Part shown: positions 54,805-63,241 of the stretch, in pieces | Layout: every line of letters starts with the position of its first letter | How positions within the stretch are numbered: position 1 is the first letter of the stretch | NCBI GenBank assembly: GCA_963700705.1 | Contig: CAVOYQ010000018.1 | Location: 124,001-188,000, forward strand | Source: JAHEFT01 sp963700705 | GTDB taxonomy: Bacteria; Pseudomonadota; Gammaproteobacteria; Xanthomonadales; SZUA-36 | DNA: 64,000 nt | Direction: 5' to 3' | Program-made: the position numbers and the translations under genes | Notes under the pieces: model-generated | Database searches by the model: none | Told to the model about the DNA's origin: nothing | The model's input: the letters and a program-made list of their open reading frames with translations, nothing else

Positions 54805-55784
54805 TGCTTCACCCTGGCCCGATTCAGCAGGAGCAGAAACAAAGGAACACCCAGAAGCGCTGTGACAACGCCAACCGGTAATTGCCTCGGTGCGAGTACC
54901 GTGCGCGCCAGGGTGTCGGAAAAAACCAGGAACAAGCCGCCAAACATCGCCGAGGCGGGCAGCAATATGCGGTGGTCTGATCCCACCAGGAGTCGCATCA
55001 GGTGGGGTACGATCAGCCCTACAAATCCGATGTTGCCGGCGATAGAGACCGCCGTTGCCGTCAGAATGGAAGCCAGAAGGTAGACTACCCACAGAAGTTT
55101 TCGGGTCGGCTCTCCCAAAAGCCGTGCCGTTGTCTCTCCCATTGCCAGCACATTGAAACTGCGCGCCATTCCGTAACAGGCCAGAAAAACGAGTAACAGA
55201 ATGGCAATAGCCCAGTGAGGAAGCCTGGAATAGCTCAGATCACCGATCAACCAGAACAACATGCCTCTGAGGCTGCTGTCCGGGCCAAGCGTCAGGAGCA
55301 GGCTGATCAGCGCAGCCCACCCGGATGCAGTGACGACACCGGTTAACAATAATCGCGTGCCGCTCCACGGACCTTCGCCCCGAGCCAGGCTGAACACGAC
55401 CAGTATCGAGACCAGGGCGCCTGCCCACGCAAGTGCGGGAATCGCGCCTGCGGATATACCCAGGGTCATGCCGAACAGAGCTGCGCAGGATGCGCCGCCT
55501 GAAACTCCGAGGATATAAGGGTCGGCGAGCGGATTCCGGAGAAGCACTTGCATCAGGCAACCGGAAAGGGAAAGCAGCGCACCTACGGTCCAGGCGGCAG
55601 CCGCCCTGGGCAGGCGTAAACGCCACAGGAGTTCTCCGCTTTCCGACGAGGAATCGCGTATTGCGGCCACCCACTGATGCCAGTCCAGCGTGACAGAACC
55701 GGTCGCGGACGCAATAAGTATGCTGGCCGCGGACAGCAGCATAAGTAGCAGGAACAACAGTCGGCGGTGTGCTGTTGGCATCAT
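54801..55784 (-). CDS. btuC: Cobalamin-type ABC transporter permease (BtuC/FecCD family)
   Basis: 328 residues with ten helices of the FecCD fold: LWRLRLPRAAAAWTVGALLS, GCLMQVLLRNPLADPYILGV SGGASCAALFG, and GNIGFVGLIVPHLMRLLVGS DHRILLPASAMFGG, the BtuD-coupling loop. RLPR and NPLADPxILGxSxGA are family hallmarks. Start ATG 55784 (an adjacent ATG at 55781); the frame is open further but that part overlaps the divergent rppH leader. No substrate-binding protein (btuF) gene is near. Confidence 0.85.
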   Translation of the reverse strand: MMPTAHRRLLFLLLMLLSAASILIASATGSVTLDWHQWVAAIRDSSSESGELLWRLRLPRAAAAWTVGALLSLSGCLMQVLLRNPLADPYILGVSGGASCAALFGMTLGISAGAIPALAWAGALVSILVVFSLARGEGPWSGTRLLLTGVVTASGWAALISLLLTLGPDSSLRGMLFWLIGDLSYSRLPHWAIAILLLVFLACYGMARSFNVLAMGETTARLLGEPTRKLLWVVYLLASILTATAVSIAGNIGFVGLIVPHLMRLLVGSDHRILLPASAMFGGLFLVFSDTLARTVLAPRQLPVGVVTALLGVPLFLLLLNRARVKQ

Positions 55785-55863
55785 GGGGAAGAAACGATTA
55801 ACATTCTGGAATCCGGACAACAAAAGTACCACATGCTCCAGGCAGGGCAAACAAACAGTAAGC

Positions 55864-56355
55864 ATGATCGATTCTGACGGCTATAGACCAAACGTCGCCA
55901 TCGTACTGATGAACGATGACAGGCGGGTATTCTGGGCACAGCGCGCCAATAGTGACGGGTGGCAGTTCCCGCAGGGTGGCATGAATACCGACGAAACACC
56001 TCTTGAAGCCATGTATCGTGAACTCAGGGAAGAAACCGGATTGACGCCCAACCTGGTAGAAGTGCTCGGGTCCACCCCCGGTTGGCTGCGCTACCGCCTT
56101 CCGAAGAGATACCAGCGCCACTACAGCAAACCGCTGTGCATCGGACAGAAGCAGGTCTGGTTTCTGCTTCGTTTTCTTGGCGATGAATCCGCCTTCAGCC
56201 TGGACCTGTGTGATGAACCCGAGTTTTGCACCTACAAGTGGGTCGATTTCTGGTACCCGGCGAAGAATGTGGTGACCTTCAAGCGGAAGGTCTACCACCG
56301 GGCCCTCTCTTTCCTGGAGCCGCTGGCGGACTCCAGCCTGGTTACCTGCCAGTAA
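55864..56355 (+). CDS. rppH: RNA pyrophosphohydrolase RppH
   Basis: 163 residues: MIDSDGYRPNVAIVLMNDDR, VFWAQRANSDGWQFPQGGMN and the Nudix box GMNTDETPLEAMYRELREET GL, then KQVWFLLRFLGDESAFSLDL and EFCTYKWVDFWYPAKNVVTF KRKVYHRAL. Converts 5'-triphosphate mRNA to monophosphate and starts RNase E decay. ATG 55864 is chosen because the family begins MIDxDGYRPNV. Confidence 0.95.
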   Translation: MIDSDGYRPNVAIVLMNDDRRVFWAQRANSDGWQFPQGGMNTDETPLEAMYRELREETGLTPNLVEVLGSTPGWLRYRLPKRYQRHYSKPLCIGQKQVWFLLRFLGDESAFSLDLCDEPEFCTYKWVDFWYPAKNVVTFKRKVYHRALSFLEPLADSSLVTCQ

Positions 56356-56410
56356 TCAAAATTCAATCCGGCAGGAATTGTCCGAACCCGTTTCGGAGTA
56401 TTTTCTAATT

Positions 56411-56429
56411 GACAATAATTCTCATTTGC
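56411..56429. promoter_or_regulatory. Fur-box-like site before bfd
   Basis: GACAATAATTCTCATTTGC matches 13 of 19 positions of the E. coli Fur consensus. It lies 52 bp before the bfd start codon. Bfd is Fur-repressed in several gammaproteobacteria. Confidence 0.55.
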
Positions 56430-56481
56430 ATTTATGATCCGGACTGATCACGGACAAACTACTTTCGGATACGATTTCACC

Positions 56482-56697
56482 ATGTATGTTTGTATTTGCA
56501 ATGCAGTAAATGAGTCTGCTATCCGGCAAGCGGTGGAGGGTGGCGTTACCAGCTTTCGCGGCCTCAGCCTGAAGACAGGATGCGGCACCCAGTGCGGAAG
56601 CTGTGTCAAACTGGCCCGCGAAATATTGGACAAGGCTTTGGAAGACGCAGGCTCACCCAAATCCACTGTCAAACTGCAATTTGTAGCTGCGACCTGA
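56482..56697 (+). CDS. bfd: Bacterioferritin-associated ferredoxin Bfd
   Basis: 71 residues from ATG 56482: MYVCICNAVNESAIRQAVEG, GLSLKTGCGTQCGSCVKLAR EILDKAL. The four [2Fe-2S] cysteines follow the Bfd pattern C-x-C...C-x3-C-x2-C region (VCICN, GCGTQCGSC). Bfd reduces ferric iron in bacterioferritin so that it can leave. It precedes bfr, with Fur-like sites before both genes. Confidence 0.9.
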   Translation: MYVCICNAVNESAIRQAVEGGVTSFRGLSLKTGCGTQCGSCVKLAREILDKALEDAGSPKSTVKLQFVAAT

Positions 56698-56710
56698 ACA
56701 CCTTTCACAC

Positions 56711-56729
56711 GTAAACGATTCTCATTTCT
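56711..56729. promoter_or_regulatory. Weak Fur-box-like site before bfr
   Basis: GTAAACGATTCTCATTTCT matches 11 of 19 Fur positions and shares ATTCTCATT with the site before bfd. It lies 81 bp before bfr. Weaker than the first site. Confidence 0.4.
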
Positions 56730-56809
56730 GCAAGCAATTGATTCATTTTGTAGAATGAATGCTTTCCCTGGCCACATGGCCGAATTTGCCGAATCCTGGA
56801 GAGTCTTGA

Positions 56810-57277
56810 ATGAAAGGTGACCCCAAAGTCATAAAATTACTGAATCGTGTTCTGCGCAACGAACTGACCGCAATCAGCCAGTATTTCCTGCATGCGAAGA
56901 TGTTCAAGGACTGGGGCCTGAAAAGCCTGGGAGACTATGAGTTTCACGAGTCCGTGGATGAAATGAAACATGCTGACGCCCTGATCGAGCGGATTCTTTT
57001 TCTGGAAGGTCTGCCCAGCATGCAGGATGTCGGGAAGCTGAGAATTGGTGAGCATACAAGGGAAATGCTGGAATGCGATCTTGCCCTGGAAATGGAAGCC
57101 ATTCCCGATTTGAAGGAAGGAATCGCGTACTGTGAATCCTGCAAGGATTTCGTCAGCAGGGACCTGTTTGACCGGATACTGGAATCCGAAGAGGAGCACG
57201 TGGACTGGCTTGAGACCCAGCTTGACCTGATTGACCGGGTGGGTATCGAGAACTACCAGCAAAGCCAGATCGGTTAA
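56810..57277 (+). CDS. bfr: Bacterioferritin
   Basis: 155 residues. Diiron ferroxidase ligands: Glu18 in LRNELTAISQYFLHAKMF, Glu51 and His54 in VDEMKHADALIERILFLEGL, Glu94 in LALEMEAIPDL, Glu127 and His130 in ESEEEHVDWLETQLDLI. The heme-coordinating Met52 (DEMKHA) is present, so this is the heme-binding subunit. A 24-mer iron store; works with Bfd next door. Confidence 0.94.
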   Translation: MKGDPKVIKLLNRVLRNELTAISQYFLHAKMFKDWGLKSLGDYEFHESVDEMKHADALIERILFLEGLPSMQDVGKLRIGEHTREMLECDLALEMEAIPDLKEGIAYCESCKDFVSRDLFDRILESEEEHVDWLETQLDLIDRVGIENYQQSQIG

Positions 57278-57311
57278 TCGCCGACCGGTCAGGTATAAAC
57301 GTTGTATGAAA

Positions 57312-57352
57312 GCCTGCTGCTTGAGATATCATGCAGCAGGCCACACCTTTTT
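57312..57352 (+). terminator. Terminator-like hairpin after bfr
   Basis: Perfect nine-pair stem GCCTGCTGC / GCAGCAGGC with a 12-base loop; a T5 run follows after a short gap (CACACC). It separates bfr from sufT and supports the later sufT start. Confidence 0.5.
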
Positions 57353-57358
57353 GAGACA

Positions 57359-57910
57359 ATGTTTTCCAATACCAGCCAGCCCTGCACTTTCAAACGTGAC
57401 TGCGAAGTCGTGATGATCCCCCAGGGGGATGAAGTCACGATTCCCGCCGGCACGGTTGGCTACATTACACAGGCGCTGGGTGGCAGCTTCACCGTGTTTG
57501 TCGATGGCAACCTGTTTCGCATTGCAGGCGTGGATGCGGATGCCATCGGAAAGAAACCGGTTCTGCCGCCGGTTCTTCCGGAAGGGGCTACCGAAGAGGA
57601 CGTGGAAGCGCTTCTCTGGGAACAGATGAAAACCGTTTATGACCCGGAAATCCCGGTAAACATCGTTGACCTCGGACTGGTTTATCGTTGCGAAATGAGT
57701 TCGGATGAAAGTGGCGGCCGGACAGTCGATATTGATATGACGCTCACGGCGCCGGGTTGCGGCATGGGCGATATTCTGGTCGATGACGTTCGTTCCAAAT
57801 TGAAACTCGTGCCGACCATCAAGCAGGTAAACGTGGAACTCACATTTGACCCGCCGTGGAACCACAACATGATGTCGGAAGTGGCGCGACTCGAAACCGG
57901 AATGTACTGA
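57359..57910 (+). CDS. sufT: SufT/MIP18-family Fe-S cluster assembly protein
   Basis: 183 residues. The N-terminal part FKRDCEVVMIPQGDEVTIPA GTVGYITQALGGSFTVFVDG is specific to the SufT-type proteins; the C-terminal MIP18/DUF59 domain reads YDPEIPVNIVDLGLVYRCEM, DIDMTLTAPGCGMGDILVDD and VNVELTFDPPWNHNMMSEVA. Involved in maturation of Fe-S proteins. ATG 57359 follows the hairpin; a TTG at 57302 would place the first residues across it. Grouped with iron genes bfd and bfr. Confidence 0.85.
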   Translation: MFSNTSQPCTFKRDCEVVMIPQGDEVTIPAGTVGYITQALGGSFTVFVDGNLFRIAGVDADAIGKKPVLPPVLPEGATEEDVEALLWEQMKTVYDPEIPVNIVDLGLVYRCEMSSDESGGRTVDIDMTLTAPGCGMGDILVDDVRSKLKLVPTIKQVNVELTFDPPWNHNMMSEVARLETGMY

Positions 57911-57944
57911 GTAACCCCTGATCAATTAGGCGTTTACCTGCGTA

Positions 57945-57958
57945 TTGATCCGGATCAA
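57945..57958 (+). promoter_or_regulatory. Perfect FNR/ANR box before the ygbA-family gene
   Basis: TTGATCCGGATCAA, a full FNR consensus palindrome (TTGAT-N4-ATCAA). Its centre is 41.5 bp before 57993, which is the ygbA start codon; TATTAT at 57981-57986 is a plausible -10. The geometry is that of a class II FNR-activated promoter. Confidence 0.85.
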
Positions 57959-57992
57959 ATAGATGGATACCCAATACCTCTATTATTGATGC

Positions 57993-58376
57993 ATGAGCAG
58001 CCTCACCGGCAGATTGAAACGCGAGCATGAAACGCTGATTTGCATGACCCGCCTGTATTGTGACCACCATCATGATGACCACAGGGGCGCAGGACTTTGT
58101 GCAGAGTGTTCCCGCCTGATGAATTACGCCGGGAGAAGGTTGCAGAAGTGTCCGTATGGTGAGAACAAGCCTACCTGCGCGAATTGCCCGATTCACTGCT
58201 ACAAACCCGTTGAACGGCAAATGGCGCGGGACATCATGCGCTTTGCCGGCCCCAGAATGACCTGGCGGCATCCGTTTCGCGCAGTGAACCACCTGTGGGA
58301 CAAACTGCGGCAGGTCGAGCATCCGATGAAAGCGCGACAGAAACTCCGGAGGCAGCGCAACGCGCCAAACTCCTGA
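57993..58376 (+). CDS. ygbA: YgbA-family (nitrous-oxide-stimulated promoter family) cysteine-rich protein
   Basis: 127 residues: LKREHETLICMTRLYCDHHH, LCAECSRLMNYAGRRLQKCP YGENKPTCANCPIHCYKP, VERQMARDIMRFAGPRMTWR HPFRAVNHL. Cys/His pairs CxxC, CPYGENKPTCANCPIHC suggest a metal or Fe-S site. E. coli YgbA is NsrR-regulated and aids recovery from nitrosative stress. A perfect FNR box precedes it, so low oxygen should induce it. Alignment with E. coli YgbA supports this ATG even though it sits at the predicted +1. Confidence 0.88.
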   Translation: MSSLTGRLKREHETLICMTRLYCDHHHDDHRGAGLCAECSRLMNYAGRRLQKCPYGENKPTCANCPIHCYKPVERQMARDIMRFAGPRMTWRHPFRAVNHLWDKLRQVEHPMKARQKLRRQRNAPNS

Positions 58377-58399
58377 GCCGCAAAGTGCGCCAGCGCGGG

Positions 58400-60203
58400 T
58401 CAGGGCATCCAGGCCAAGTGAAACGTACCAGGCACGGCCTGACGCGTTGAAACCGAATGCGGGTTCGTATTGCTCATTGGCCAGGTTGTCGCCTCTCAGT
58501 TCAAGCTGCCAGGCCGGCGAAAAAACCCAGCCCGCGCGAAGGTTGACGAGGCTGTAAGCGGCCAGACTGATCCCACCGAAATCCTGTCGATTGCCCGAAT
58601 GAAACCACTCCATCCCGATCCAGGAACCGTTTGTAAAACGCCGGTCCACGGTGATGGAGCCTTTTTGGTCGGGGCGCCTCAGCAGGGGTTCATTCGTGAC
58701 CTGGTTTTCCGCTCTCTGAAAGGTTGCGTTGGCATTCAGCAGCCAACCCGCCCGTGACAATGTGTAGTCAAGTTCGAGGCCTTTGAGCAGGGCCTGGTCA
58801 ATATTGATCGCCTGGTAGAGTTCTCCGGTGAATGAAATCATGTCTTTAACCTCGGTCCGGTAGGCGGAGGCCGTAAACGTCCCCAGGTTTTGACGCTGCC
58901 ACCGCAGCCCCAGCTCACCGGAGGTTGATGATTCCGGTTCCAGTTCCGGATTACCTGCAAACAGTCCGCCAAAACCCGGAGAGAACTGCTCATTCAGATT
59001 CGGTCCCCGGAAAGCGGAACCGTAACTGCCCATGAGCTGCCAGGCCTCTCCGATGTCGTAACCGAGGGCCGCCTGACCGGTAAATTCGCTGCCGAAGCGG
59101 CTGTTATCGTCGTAACGCCCGCCCAACTGGAGGTGAAGTTTGTCCAGGTAGTAGTCATAGCTCACGAACAGCCCGGCGTTGTTGCGGCTTTCGTCCCAGG
59201 AATACAGCGATTCACCGTTTTCATGGTAGTAGTCAGCGCCAAAGCTGAGCCTGGCGTTTTTACCTGGATCGAATTGATTCTGCCAGCTGAATTCATAGCG
59301 CCGCGACTTGAAACCCGTAGTGAAATATTCGAAGTCAGAATCCAGCTTCTCACGGGTGTAGCCGGCCAGTAACTGGTAGTCCCAGGCCGGTGAAAAATTG
59401 CCGTGCAGCCCGAACGACGCGACGTTCTGATCCGTTTCGGATACACCCTGGTCAAATTCAGATTGGCTCTTGAGGCCGAGAAAACTGTACTGCCAACTGC
59501 CGAAACTCACCTGTGTGGACCCCCTGATGCCCAGGTTGGTGTTTTCGTAACCATCGTCATCCGGGTTATAGCTGTATCCATCAGGATTTTGAACCGAGAA
59601 GCCATTTACATTCCGATAACCTGCGTTGATGCTGATTTGCGTGCTCGCACCCTGGTAACCCAGGCCGCCTTCGATTTCGGCCGTTCCGTAACTGCCGCCG
59701 GTTGCCCTGGCGTAAGGTTCCGGGCTGCTCCGGGTGAATATCTGGATTACGCCGCCGATGGAATCGGAACCGTAAAGGCTGCCTCGAGGACCCCTGACGA
59801 TTTCAACTCGCTCGACCTGGTTTAACGGCAACTGTTCCCAGACGAAGCCACCGGTGTTGGCAGAACTCACCCTGACGCCGTCGATCAACACCAGCACGTG
59901 GTTCGAGTTGCTGCCGCGCATGAAAATGCTGGTCTGGGCACCGGGGCCGCCTGATCGCACGATATCGATTCCGGGTTGGAGGCGAAGCAATTCGAACAGG
60001 TCTTCGGCAACTGATATCTCGATGTCCTCGCGACTGATCAGGCTGACGGAAGCCAGCGACTCGCTCAATGGCTCAATCATTCGCGTCGGCGTGACGACCA
60101 GGTTTGGTTTGAGTTCGTAAGTTTCTGTTTCCTCAGCGATCAGGAAGCCGGGAAGACTGCCTGCAAAAAACAACAGAATGGAGAGCTTATTGTTGGGGTT
60201 CAT
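58400..60203 (-). CDS. btuB: TonB-dependent vitamin B12 receptor BtuB, C-terminal frameshift
   Basis: About 600 residues. Signal peptide NNKLSILLFFAGSLPGFLIA; plug domain LVVTPTRMIEPLSESLASVS, DIVRSGGPGAQTSIFMRGSN SNHVLVLIDGVRV and VERVEIVRGPRGSLYGSDSI GGVIQIFT; the barrel ends QLELRGDNLANEQYEPAFGF and GRAWYVSLGLDA. As given, the frame runs on antisense through the ygbA gene to 57840. One base fewer in the GGG at 58403-58405 (CCC on the coding strand) produces GLDA-stop, a normal barrel end, so I end it at 58400. ATG 60203 has CGGAGG upstream. Controlled by the riboswitch at 60300-60545. Confidence 0.88.
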
Positions 60204-60299
60204 TTTTCCTCCGAAGCGCACACCCGCGTCTGTTTTGCGCTGCGGAGAAGAGGGCCGGGAGAAGTCCACAGACCCAGGTTGCCCTCCGCAACACGGTAA

Positions 60300-60545
60300 C
60301 TGCGAACTCTGGGCCGGTCTCCGGACTTGCGAATGATCCTGAAATCTGGATCTTTGTGGCGCCTTCCCACACCTAGTGCAGTGGCGTCTGACCACATCTA
60401 CAACCCGCTCATCGCGGGATGAATCGCTTACCGTTGCGGGGGCAGTGCCGGACTCTAACCGGCTTCCCGTTTCACCTGGAAGGAACCCGGCCGTTTAGCC
60501 AGAAACCTTTTATCCAGGCACCCAAAGCAATAACCCCGGTCGGCC
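60300..60545 (-). promoter_or_regulatory. Cobalamin (B12) riboswitch of btuB
   Basis: On the reverse strand the conserved core GTGAAACGGGAAGCCGG (60460-60476) is followed by CTGCCCCCGCAACGGTAAGC, and the B12 box GCAAGTCCGGAGACCGGCC lies at 60312-60330. These are the conserved elements of the cobalamin riboswitch in order. The expression platform is in the 108 bp up to the btuB start and probably hides the CGGAGG ribosome-binding site. A -10 TATACT (60581-60586, reverse strand) fits transcription just downstream of the fadE stop. This accounts for the 392-bp gap between fadE and btuB. Confidence 0.93.
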
Positions 60546-60595
60546 AGTGCAGGGAAGCACGTGAGCCGGCCGGGGTCGTGAGTATAGCAGTCTAA

Positions 60596-63064
60596 TTAAG
60601 CGGCGTGTTGGGTGTCGAGCCGTTTTTCCGGTCTCCTGCCTGCCCGAAGGTCCTCGGTGTCGAAATCATCGACGGCAATAATTTCGGCCACCATTTCGCG
60701 CACGCGGATGAGGATCTCGGCTTCTTCCCGGGTAAGGATTGACTTATCCAGGGCGCTTTTCAGCTGTTCATCCCAGGTGATTCCACTCAGTTCGCCCTGT
60801 TTGAGCGCCTTCAGAAGTTTACGTTCCAGGGGTTCAGCCTGGATCACCTTCGGCAGGGCCCGTTCCATGAAGCACACCGGGTGATTCGACGTGGCGGACT
60901 TGAACACACCATTCGTCAGGCGGTCACGGGTATCGGAAGGCACGAGTAACAATTGCGCCACCCTGTGCGTCAGGCGGTCACCGGGTTCTTTTTCACGACG
61001 CCCGAATGGAAATACCACGAAGCGCAGCAAGAAGCGCATGTAATGATTGGGGAAATTATCTACGACCCGGCGCAGGGCAACCTGGATTTTGTAAATGGCG
61101 CTGTGGAACGACCATGCCAAAATGGCCTGGTCAGCCGCCGGTCGGCCTTCTGACTCAAAACGTTTGAGCATGGCAGAACAGATATAGAGATGGCTCAGCA
61201 CATCGCCCAGGCGTGCAGAAATGTGTTCTTTCTGTTTCATTTTGCCGCCCAGTGTGAGCATGGAAATATCGGAGATGAACGCAAGAGCGGCTGAATACCT
61301 GGAAAGCTTCTTGTAGTACTTTGCCGTTTTGCGGTCATGCGGCACGATGGCGAACTTGCCAAAACTCAGGCCCAGGATCAGGCTTCTTGCCGCATTCCTG
61401 ATGGAGTAGCCCATGTGTGAAAACAGCAGTTCGTCGAAGCGTTCGATGCGTTCCGATGCATTCTCGAGCCTGGCCGCCTGCATTTCCTTTAAGACATAGG
61501 GATGGCAGCGGATTGCGCCCTGGCCGAATATCATCAGGTTGCGGGTCAGGATGTTGGCGCCTTCTACCGTGATGGATACCGGCACACCCTCCCAGGCCCG
61601 GCCCAGGTAGTTCCTTGGGCCGAGAATCGCGCCTTTGCCGCCGTGAATGTCCATGGCGTCCCGGATCACTTCCCGCGCCATCTCGGTCGTGTGGTACTTG
61701 GCGATGGCCGAAGGTACGGCCGGTTTTTCGCCCAGGTCAACCGCAGTGGCGGTCATCCTGGATAATGCCGACGTGGCGTAGGCATTGCACGCAATGCGGG
61801 CCAGCGCGGCTTCTATACCTTCAAAACGTCCGATCGGCATGTTGAATTGTTTACGAATCCTGGCGTAGGCTCCGGTCGCGAGGGCTCCCATCTTGGTGCC
61901 GCCGGTCGATGTGGATGGAAGCGAGATGGCCCGGCCAACGGAAAGGCACTCCACCAGCATTCGCCAGCCCTGGCCTGCCATCTCAATTCCGCCGATCAAT
62001 GCGTCCAGCGGAACGAATACGTCTTTACCGCGTACCGGCCCATTCTGGAAAGGCAGGTTCATCGGCATGTGACGGCGGCCAATATCCATACCCTTGGTTT
62101 CGCGGGGTACCAAGGCCAGGCTGATGCCGAGGTCTTTCTTATCCCCCAGCAAGCTGTCCGGGTCATACAGGCGGAATGCGATGCCAATAATCGTCGCAAT
62201 CGGCGCAAGCGTAATGTAACGCTTGTCGAAATTCAGTCGCATTCCGAGAACTTCCTTGCCCTGGTATTTTCCTTTGCAGACGATGCCGTAATCTGGAAGC
62301 GAAGTTGCATCGGAACCGGCGGTCGGCCCGGTCAGCGCGAAGCAAGGGATGTCTTCACCACGCGCCAGGCGGGGCAGGAAATGATTCTTTTGCTCTTCGG
62401 TGCCGTAATGCAGCAGCAGTTCACCGGGGCCCAGGGAATTGGGCACCGCAACGGTTGAAGCAGTCAAGGCGCAAACCGAAGATATTTTCTGCAACACGGC
62501 GCGATGCGCCATGGCGGAAAACCCTAGCCCGCCATACTGTTTTGGAATGATCATGCCGAAAAAGCGGTTCCGTTTCAGGAATTCCCACGTTTCCGGTTTC
62601 AGATCGGTATCGATGTGGGTAATTTCCCAGGTGTTGAGCGAGTTACAGAGTTCTTCCACGGGTCCGTCGAGAAAGGCCTGCTCCTCAACCGTCAATGCCA
62701 GGTATGGCTGTTTCTTAAGCAGTTTCCAATTGGGCATGCCGGCAAACAATTCGCCTTCCCAGCCCACCGTGCCGGCTTCGAGCGCCACCTGTTCGGTCTC
62801 GGAAATTTCGGGCAGCATTCTGCGGAATTGTTGGAGAAACGGCGCGCTGATCAATTGCTGACGCCAGGGCTTGAAGTTGAGTGGAACGGCAATGATGGCG
62901 AAGATGGTCGAAATGATCAGTAAGCTGAAAATCGGCACTGAACCGGTTGCAGCCAGGATGGCAATGCCGGCTGCCATCGCCACGGTCCAAACCAGCAGGC
63001 TGGTGCCATAAAAAGCGCTTGTCAGCGAGATAACCAATAGCGTTAGAAGTAATAACCACGTCAT
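60596..63064 (-). CDS. fadE: Acyl-CoA dehydrogenase FadE
   Basis: 822 residues. Two N-terminal membrane helices (LLLLTLLVISLTSAFYGTSL; FSLLIISTIFAIIAVPL), then the ACAD core: ALEAGTVGWEGELFAG, KRNRFFGMIIPKQYGGLGFS, LTGPTAGSDATSLPDYGIVC, ARIRKQFNMPIGRFEGIEAA, HGGKGAILGPRNYLGRAWEG VPVSITVEGANILTRNL. The C-terminal extension to residue 820 is typical of the large proteobacterial FadE. First oxidation of fatty-acid beta-oxidation. Divergent from a TetR regulator with a palindrome between. Confidence 0.94.
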   Translation of the reverse strand: MTWLLLLTLLVISLTSAFYGTSLLVWTVAMAAGIAILAATGSVPIFSLLIISTIFAIIAVPLNFKPWRQQLISAPFLQQFRRMLPEISETEQVALEAGTVGWEGELFAGMPNWKLLKKQPYLALTVEEQAFLDGPVEELCNSLNTWEITHIDTDLKPETWEFLKRNRFFGMIIPKQYGGLGFSAMAHRAVLQKISSVCALTASTVAVPNSLGPGELLLHYGTEEQKNHFLPRLARGEDIPCFALTGPTAGSDATSLPDYGIVCKGKYQGKEVLGMRLNFDKRYITLAPIATIIGIAFRLYDPDSLLGDKKDLGISLALVPRETKGMDIGRRHMPMNLPFQNGPVRGKDVFVPLDALIGGIEMAGQGWRMLVECLSVGRAISLPSTSTGGTKMGALATGAYARIRKQFNMPIGRFEGIEAALARIACNAYATSALSRMTATAVDLGEKPAVPSAIAKYHTTEMAREVIRDAMDIHGGKGAILGPRNYLGRAWEGVPVSITVEGANILTRNLMIFGQGAIRCHPYVLKEMQAARLENASERIERFDELLFSHMGYSIRNAARSLILGLSFGKFAIVPHDRKTAKYYKKLSRYSAALAFISDISMLTLGGKMKQKEHISARLGDVLSHLYICSAMLKRFESEGRPAADQAILAWSFHSAIYKIQVALRRVVDNFPNHYMRFLLRFVVFPFGRREKEPGDRLTHRVAQLLLVPSDTRDRLTNGVFKSATSNHPVCFMERALPKVIQAEPLERKLLKALKQGELSGITWDEQLKSALDKSILTREEAEILIRVREMVAEIIAVDDFDTEDLRAGRRPEKRLDTQHAA

Positions 63065-63127
63065 GACGATCCTCCTGATCGCGAAATTTGACCCCCGGTC
63101 CTTACAAACAGGCCGGACATCTTAAGT

Positions 63128-63151
63128 TTACCATACGGTGGAGTATGGTAA
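63128..63151. promoter_or_regulatory. TetR-type operator between fadE and tetR
   Basis: Perfect palindrome TTACCATAC-GGTGGA-GTATGGTAA, nine-base arms. It lies 64 bp before fadE and 91 bp before the TetR gene, so one repressor dimer pair could control both. PsrA-like regulators of beta-oxidation genes bind comparable sites (inference). Confidence 0.7.
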
Positions 63152-63241
63152 TTGTGTTGTGTCATGTCAATAGATGACTTATTGGGCTTTAAAAAGCGTT
63201 ACACTTGTTCGCAGATTTGAACGGAAACTCCCAAAGGTCCT

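Noticed and set aside
57840..58399. C-terminal extension of btuB across the ygbA gene
   Set aside because: It is antisense to a well-conserved YgbA-family gene, shows no beta-barrel pattern and vanishes if one base of a GGG run is removed.
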